Program-made: the position numbers and the translations under genes | Notes under the pieces: generated by a model | Seen by the model: only the letters and a program-made list of their open reading frames with translations | Database searches by the model: none | Told to the model about the DNA's origin: nothing | Shown here: in pieces, positions 31,986-36,157 of the stretch | Position numbering within the stretch: the first letter of the stretch is position 1 | Layout: each line of letters starts with the position of its first letter | Source of the DNA: Glaciecola sp034112105 | GTDB lineage: Bacteria; Pseudomonadota; Gammaproteobacteria; Enterobacterales; Alteromonadaceae | Assembly (NCBI GenBank): GCA_034112105.1 | Contig: JAWUVZ010000084.1 | Location: 1-36,157, forward strand | Direction of reading: 5' to 3' | DNA length: 36,157 bases

Positions 31986-33269
31986 ATGACCATCATTGCG
32001 CTCGGGATTAATCACAAGTCTGCACCAGTAAATTTGCGGGAAAAAGTCGCTTTTTCGCCAGATAAACTTGCGCATGCTTTACAATCTTGCCCTCAATATA
32101 CAGGTGCTAAGCAGGTCGTAATTTTGTCTACTTGTAATAGAACTGAAGTTTATATAGAGGCTAACCAGCCTGACGATGGGCACAAATTATGTCAATGGCT
32201 TGCTGATTTTCATCAAACCGATTCCGAGATTATTCATCAGCATAGTTATTTAAAGCAGGGAGATGATGCAATCAGTCATCTGATGCGAGTTGCCTGCGGA
32301 TTGGATTCGTTAATTATAGGTGAGCCACAAATTTTAGGTCAAGTGAAGCAAGCGTATACTGAATCTAAAAACGCGGGTAAAATAGGCGCCGAGTTTGAAA
32401 AGCTATTTCAATCTACCTTTTCTGTCGCAAAGAAAGTGCGTACCGACACTGAAATTGGTGCTAATGCGGTTTCTGTTGCGTTCGCTGCAGTACAGTTAGC
32501 AAAACAAATATTTTCAGAGTTAACACATAGCAATGTATTGTTAATCGGTGCGGGGGAAACCATTGAGTTGGTTGCAAAGCATCTAGTTGATGCCGAAACA
32601 AAGTCTATTACGGTTGCGAATAGGACGCTTTCAAGAGCGAGTAAACTCGCAGAAAGTTTACAAGGGACCGCAATTACAATTAGTCAAATACCCGAGCATT
32701 TAGCGCAAGCTGATATTGTGATTAGCTCCACGGCGAGTTCATTGCCGCTTATTGGCCGAGGCACAGTAGCGACTGCGCTTAAAGCAAGAAAACACAAACC
32801 CATGTTGCTGATTGATTTGGCAGTCCCCCGAGATATTGAACATGAAGTCGGTGAGTTAGATGACGCTTATTTGTACACCGTAGATGACCTACAGAATATT
32901 GTTGAACAAAACGTAGCAAATCGCGAAGTCGCAGCGCAGCAAGCTGAACACATGATTGGTAAAATGGTGAATATTTATGGGGACTGGCAACAGCATTACC
33001 AAAACGTTGATTTAATAAAAAACTATCGTGAAAAAGCGGAACAAACTCGTGATGATGCGCTGCAAAGAGCATTAAAGCAGATTGATGATGGCATTGCGCC
33101 AGACGAGGCCATGAAAGAATTGGCCTTCAAGTTAACCCAAGCTATGTTACACGGCCCAACAAAAGCTTTGCAACAAGCAAGCAAGCTGCCCGACGATGAT
33201 AATCTAAACTTTTTAGTAAAAGCGCTAGGATTAGAAGGGGCAGTCAAAAGAGAAACAGGAAAAGAATGA
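31986..33269 (+). CDS. hemA: Glutamyl-tRNA reductase
   Basis: HemA reduces glutamyl-tRNA(Glu) with NADPH to glutamate semialdehyde, the first committed step of tetrapyrrole synthesis. The 427-residue protein starts with ALGINHKSAPVNLREKVAF and has the catalytic Cys50 in ILSTCNRTEVY. The substrate segment GLDSLIIGEPQILGQVK and the NADPH-binding VLLIGAGETIELVAKHL follow, then the C-terminal dimerisation helices. No Shine-Dalgarno is evident before ATG 31986, so translation may be weak or leader-controlled. Its TGA overlaps the prfA ATG (ATGA), typical coupling in the hemA-prfA-prmC operon. Confidence 0.98.
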   Translation: MTIIALGINHKSAPVNLREKVAFSPDKLAHALQSCPQYTGAKQVVILSTCNRTEVYIEANQPDDGHKLCQWLADFHQTDSEIIHQHSYLKQGDDAISHLMRVACGLDSLIIGEPQILGQVKQAYTESKNAGKIGAEFEKLFQSTFSVAKKVRTDTEIGANAVSVAFAAVQLAKQIFSELTHSNVLLIGAGETIELVAKHLVDAETKSITVANRTLSRASKLAESLQGTAITISQIPEHLAQADIVISSTASSLPLIGRGTVATALKARKHKPMLLIDLAVPRDIEHEVGELDDAYLYTVDDLQNIVEQNVANREVAAQQAEHMIGKMVNIYGDWQQHYQNVDLIKNYREKAEQTRDDALQRALKQIDDGIAPDEAMKELAFKLTQAMLHGPTKALQQASKLPDDDNLNFLVKALGLEGAVKRETGKE

Positions 33270-34354
33270 AACAGTCCGTAGTCCATAAATTAGAATCGTT
33301 GGTAGAGCGTTTTGAAGAAGTTCAAGCACTGTTGGGCGATCCTAGTGTGATTGGTAACCAAGATAAATTCCGCAATTTAAGCAAGGAATATTCACAACTA
33401 GAAGCTGTAGTGAGTCAGTTCACCAGTTATCAAACAGCCCAGAAAGATGTTGAATCTGCGCTGGAGATGCTCCAGGAAAGTGATCCTGAAATAAAAGAAA
33501 TGGCGCAAGAAGAATTAAAAGATAGCAAAGAACTCGTTGAATAACTAGAAATGAGTCTGCAAATTTTGTTGCTACCCAAAGACCCTAAAGATGACAATAG
33601 TTGTTTCTTAGAGATCCGTGCAGGTGCTGGCGGCGATGAAGCCGCAATATTTGCAGGCGATTTATTTCGTATGTATAGCCGTTACTCAGAAACAAAAGGC
33701 TGGAAACTTGAGCTGATGAGTTCGAACCTTGGTGATCATGGTGGCTACAAAGAAATTATTGTTAACGTCAGTGGTGCTGGAGCTTATGGGGTATTGAAAT
33801 TTGAATCGGGTGGACATCGCGTTCAACGAGTACCAGAAACGGAGTCTCAAGGACGTATTCATACGTCGGCATGCACTGTAGCTGTTTTGCCTGAAATTCC
33901 AGAATCAGAAGCGATTGAGATTAACGCTGGTGATCTGCGTGTAGATACTTACAGAGCATCGGGAGCAGGTGGTCAGCACGTGAACAAAACTGATTCAGCA
34001 ATTCGACTCACGCATTTGCCTACTGGGGTAGTTGTTGAATGTCAGGATGAACGTTCGCAGCATAAAAATAGAGCACGAGCGATGTCAGTGCTGCAAGCGC
34101 GTCTAAATCAAATGGAAGAAGATAAGCGCAATGCAGAAGAGGCGAGTACGAGAAAAAGCTTAGTAGGTAGTGGCGATCGCTCAGAGCGCATTCGTACTTA
34201 CAACTTTCCTCAAGGACGTGTAACCGACCACCGTATCAATCTAACGTTATATAAATTAGATGATATTATTGCGGGTGATTTAGGCGCATTAATGGAACCT
34301 ATCCGCCAAGAACATCAAGCAGATATGCTCGCTGCATTGTCTGAAGAGTATTGA
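33266..34354 (+). pseudogene. prfA: Peptide chain release factor 1, interrupted by an in-frame UAA at codon 93
   Basis: RF1 recognises UAA and UAG and triggers peptide release. The frame starts at ATG 33266, overlapping the hemA stop. Domain 1 reads normally to DSKELVE, where codon 93 (33542-33544) is TAA; E. coli has Gln at this place (EQLEQQLQVLLLPKDP). The same frame continues at once with LE-MSLQILLLPKDP and stays conserved to 34354, including the stop-codon-reading PET tripeptide (VQRVPETESQGR, about 190-192) and GGQ (235-237). One base change (CAA or GAA to TAA) accounts for it. The stop is followed by CTAG. An ATG six bases after the stop could start a 267-residue product lacking domain 1. 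RF1 is normally essential, so readthrough, reinitiation or a sequence error are all more likely than simple loss. Confidence 0.94.
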
Positions 34355-34361
34355 GTAAAAA

Positions 34362-35297
34362 GTGGCATCGACTCGCAATAGGTTAAAAATTGATGGTGCT
34401 AGCGAAACACAAGTTAGTGACCTCAGTGTGCGTATTAATGCATGTCAGACTATTACTGATGCCTTGTCTGCGAGTCGCGAAGTGCTAACTGAATATCAGG
34501 ACAATCTCACTTTTAATGAGCCTGCGATAGAGGCTAAGATATTTGTTGAATACGCATTCGAAAAAACCTCTATACAGTTGATAACCCAAAGTGGTGAGTT
34601 GCTTTGTGAATACGGTAAAAAGAAACTAATAAGTACACTTAGCAAACGTATATATGGATATCCAGTCGCTTATATAGTTGGATATCAGCCGTTTTGGACT
34701 CTTAATTTAGGTGTTTCAGAACACACCTTAATTCCAAGAGCCGATTCTGAAATTGTTGTTGAAACGGCTATAGCATTGCCACTATCAAAGAATGCGACTG
34801 TGCTCGACTTGGGCACCGGTACAGGTGCTATTGCCCTCGCAATTAAATCGGAATGTTCGCACTGGATTGTCTCTGGATGTGATTTTAGAGAAGAAATAAT
34901 TGAACTTGCGCAGGCAAACGCGAGCCTCAATAGCTTGAATGTAGAGTTTGTGTTGAGCAACTGGTTTTCAGCTATTACAGCAATGCAACCCTTCGATTTA
35001 ATCGTTTCTAATCCTCCTTATGTCGAATCAAATTCAATATGGCTCAACCAGGGTGATGTTCGGTTTGAACCTAACAGTGCGTTAACTTCTGGCATAGACG
35101 GCTTGGACGATATCAGGCATATTATTTCCAAAGGCACTGAATATTTAAAACCGGGTGGTTATTTGGTGCTGGAGCACGGACATCAGCAAGCCAATATTAT
35201 TCAACAGCTCTTGCTGCAATGGGGTTATCAGGAAGTGACAACAAAACAGGATTTGAATGGGTTGGATAGGGCGACATTAGGTCGCTGGCGAACATAA
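34362..35297 (+). CDS. prmC: Release factor glutamine methyltransferase PrmC
   Basis: PrmC methylates the Gln of the GGQ motif in RF1 and RF2, using SAM, in the cytosol. Motifs are LIPRADSE (usually LIPRPDTE), the SAM loop VLDLGTGTGAIALAIKSE and the catalytic NPPY in LIVSNPPYVESNS. The C-terminal QGDVRFEPNSAL and LEHGHQQANIIQQL are also typical. The frame from GTG 34362 gives 311 residues, about 25-35 more than usual, and the N-terminal 26 or so are unconserved. The GTG before VRINACQTITDAL would give a more usual length, but neither start has a good Shine-Dalgarno. It lies seven bases after prfA, its substrate's gene. Confidence 0.95.
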   Translation: MASTRNRLKIDGASETQVSDLSVRINACQTITDALSASREVLTEYQDNLTFNEPAIEAKIFVEYAFEKTSIQLITQSGELLCEYGKKKLISTLSKRIYGYPVAYIVGYQPFWTLNLGVSEHTLIPRADSEIVVETAIALPLSKNATVLDLGTGTGAIALAIKSECSHWIVSGCDFREEIIELAQANASLNSLNVEFVLSNWFSAITAMQPFDLIVSNPPYVESNSIWLNQGDVRFEPNSALTSGIDGLDDIRHIISKGTEYLKPGGYLVLEHGHQQANIIQQLLLQWGYQEVTTKQDLNGLDRATLGRWRT

Positions 35298-35507
35298 CTA
35301 GGGTTACACAGAGTAACTATAAACGTTTTTATGCAAGGCTTGAATATAAATCGCTTTGATAATGAACTCCTAAATAAATTGGGTACCAATTACCTGAAAT
35401 GACACTAATAGTGAATGCGTAAACATAGGCAATGGTCAGACAATCGTTGGCTACATAATAATGACAACATTGTCTATAAACAAATAATTATAAGAAAGGA
35501 CGATAAT

Positions 35508-35885
35508 ATGTATCAAATAGTAATACATCTTCACGTTACCGCAGTGGTAATTAGCTTAGCCATTTTCTCATTTCGTTTTGCATTGACACTAAAAAATAGC
35601 AACATATTACAAAAAAAATGGCTCAAGATAACGCCGCATGTTGTTGACACTGTGTTGATAGGAACGGCGATTTGGCTATTAACACTTTCTAGCATGGTAC
35701 AAGTTGATGGTTGGGTGGCGAGTAAGGTCATCGGCCTCATATTATATATTGTGTCGGGTTTATTTGCGTTAAAATGGGCGAAAACGAATAGGTCGCGTGT
35801 TATCGGTTTTAGCTGCGCCGTTATTTGGCTGATGCTAACGGCAACGGTGGCATTTACTAAACAGCCATTCTCATTTTTGGCTTAG
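35508..35885 (+). CDS. sirB2: SirB2 family inner-membrane protein
   Basis: This 125-residue protein has four hydrophobic segments, a His in the first (IVIHLHVTAVVISLAIF) and two Trp-containing later helices. It belongs to the SirB2 family, small membrane proteins of unclear biochemical function. I chose ATG 35508 (MYQIVIHLHV), which has AAGGA seven bases upstream. The frame is open to an ATG at 35415, but that extension is polar and unlike the family. In E. coli the order is prfA-prmC-sirB2-sirB1-kdsA. Here sirB1 is absent and kdsA follows after about 100 bases. Confidence 0.88.
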   Translation: MYQIVIHLHVTAVVISLAIFSFRFALTLKNSNILQKKWLKITPHVVDTVLIGTAIWLLTLSSMVQVDGWVASKVIGLILYIVSGLFALKWAKTNRSRVIGFSCAVIWLMLTATVAFTKQPFSFLA

Positions 35886-35988
35886 TTGTTTTACTCTCGT
35901 ATTTTCGAACGTTTTTAGATAGTTTGGATTTAGAAGCTTAGCGCACAGATTCTGCAAATAAGCTCAATGACCATAGGATTTTTTTGTT

Positions 35989-36157
35989 GTGATTAAACAA
36001 GTTAAAGTAAAAGACATCACCGTTGACAATAATGCACCATTTGTTCTTTTTGGTGGCATGAATGTCTTGGAGTCGCGAGATCTAGCGATGCAAATTGCTG
36101 AAAAATATAAAGAAGTTACGACTAAGTTAGGAATTCCATTCGTCTTTAAGGCATCTT
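35989..36157 (+). CDS. kdsA: 3-deoxy-D-manno-octulosonate 8-phosphate synthase, 5' part
   Basis: KdsA condenses phosphoenolpyruvate with arabinose 5-phosphate to Kdo-8-phosphate for lipopolysaccharide. The gene runs off the right edge; 56 residues are visible. They contain PFVLFGGMNVLESRDLAMQI and TTKLGIPFVFKAS, the family's conserved N-terminal strands with the phosphoenolpyruvate-site Lys. The start is GTG at 35989, with AGGA ten bases upstream; the next in-frame Met is inside the conserved GGMNVLES motif, too late to be the start. It is the usual end of the hemA-prfA-prmC-sirB-kdsA neighbourhood. Confidence 0.95.
   Translation, partial: MIKQVKVKDITVDNNAPFVLFGGMNVLESRDLAMQIAEKYKEVTTKLGIPFVFKAS

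Noticed and set aside
33266..34354. Frameshift as the cause of the split prfA and ybeZ reading frames
   Set aside because: Start-to-start distances are multiples of three (33551-33266 = 285; 17349-17322 = 27), and conserved residues continue directly across each stop. Both are in-frame stops.
1..36157. Reassignment of UAA to a sense codon
   Set aside because: UAA ends several genes at the expected family length (dnaK, dnaJ, corC, the 56-residue protein), and an RF1 gene with PxT and GGQ motifs is present.
1..36157. Mobile elements, prophage or CRISPR
   Set aside because: No transposase, integrase, regularly spaced repeats or terminal inverted repeats were seen; the gene order is conserved housekeeping throughout.

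Overview
The window is a chromosomal segment of a gammaproteobacterium. The gene content, moderate AT richness and gene order (dnaK-dnaJ-dapB-carAB-greA; miaB-ybeZ-ybeY-corC-lnt; lolB-ispE-tRNA-prs divergent from hemA-prfA-prmC-sirB2-kdsA) best fit a marine member of the Alteromonadales, near Alteromonas, Glaciecola or Paraglaciecola. That placement comes from remembered synteny and protein likeness; no search was run. I see no phage, insertion sequence or CRISPR array.

Layout. 1-2120: the 3' end of dnaK and all of dnaJ, each with a terminator. 2330-4129: a cytochrome c' gene and a cytochrome b561 gene flanking a compact unit (operator palindrome, extended -10 promoter, leader that can pair with its own Shine-Dalgarno, 30-residue peptide, terminator). 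4328-10606: dapB, carA, carB and greA. 10716-13816: a BicA-type SulP bicarbonate transporter and the antiporter NhaA. 13990-19592 (minus): miaB, ybeZ, ybeY, corC and lnt, for tRNA modification, rRNA maturation, ion/CBS functions and lipoprotein acylation. 19762-22350: a DMT transporter, ubiF and a 56-residue membrane protein. 22422-24460 (minus): an alanine/glycine symporter and a Met-Leu-Gln-Gln tRNA operon with a clear promoter and terminator. 24527-31655 (minus): an unrecognised 333-residue protein, ychF, pth, rplY, a lipoprotein, prs, a third tRNA-Gln, ispE and lolB. 31986-36157: hemA, prfA, prmC, sirB2 and the start of kdsA.

Most of the window is conserved housekeeping DNA. The unusual points are these. 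Two conserved genes, ybeZ (phoH-like) and prfA (release factor 1), each carry an in-frame UAA with the reading frame and conservation intact on both sides. lnt has no usable AUG and appears to start at CUG. tRNA-Met has a 1:72 mismatch. The small-peptide unit at 3024-3348 matches nothing I recognise. The substitutions could be genuine (readthrough, reinitiation, decay) or base-call errors in the source sequence; the sequence alone cannot decide.

How the genes work together. CarAB consumes bicarbonate, and just downstream lie a predicted Na+-coupled bicarbonate importer and a Na+/H+ antiporter that could maintain its gradient. HemA and GreA are stand-alone functions. RF1 is the substrate of PrmC, encoded next to it. 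Lnt acylates lipoproteins, and LolB and the 28418-28906 lipoprotein are likely clients.
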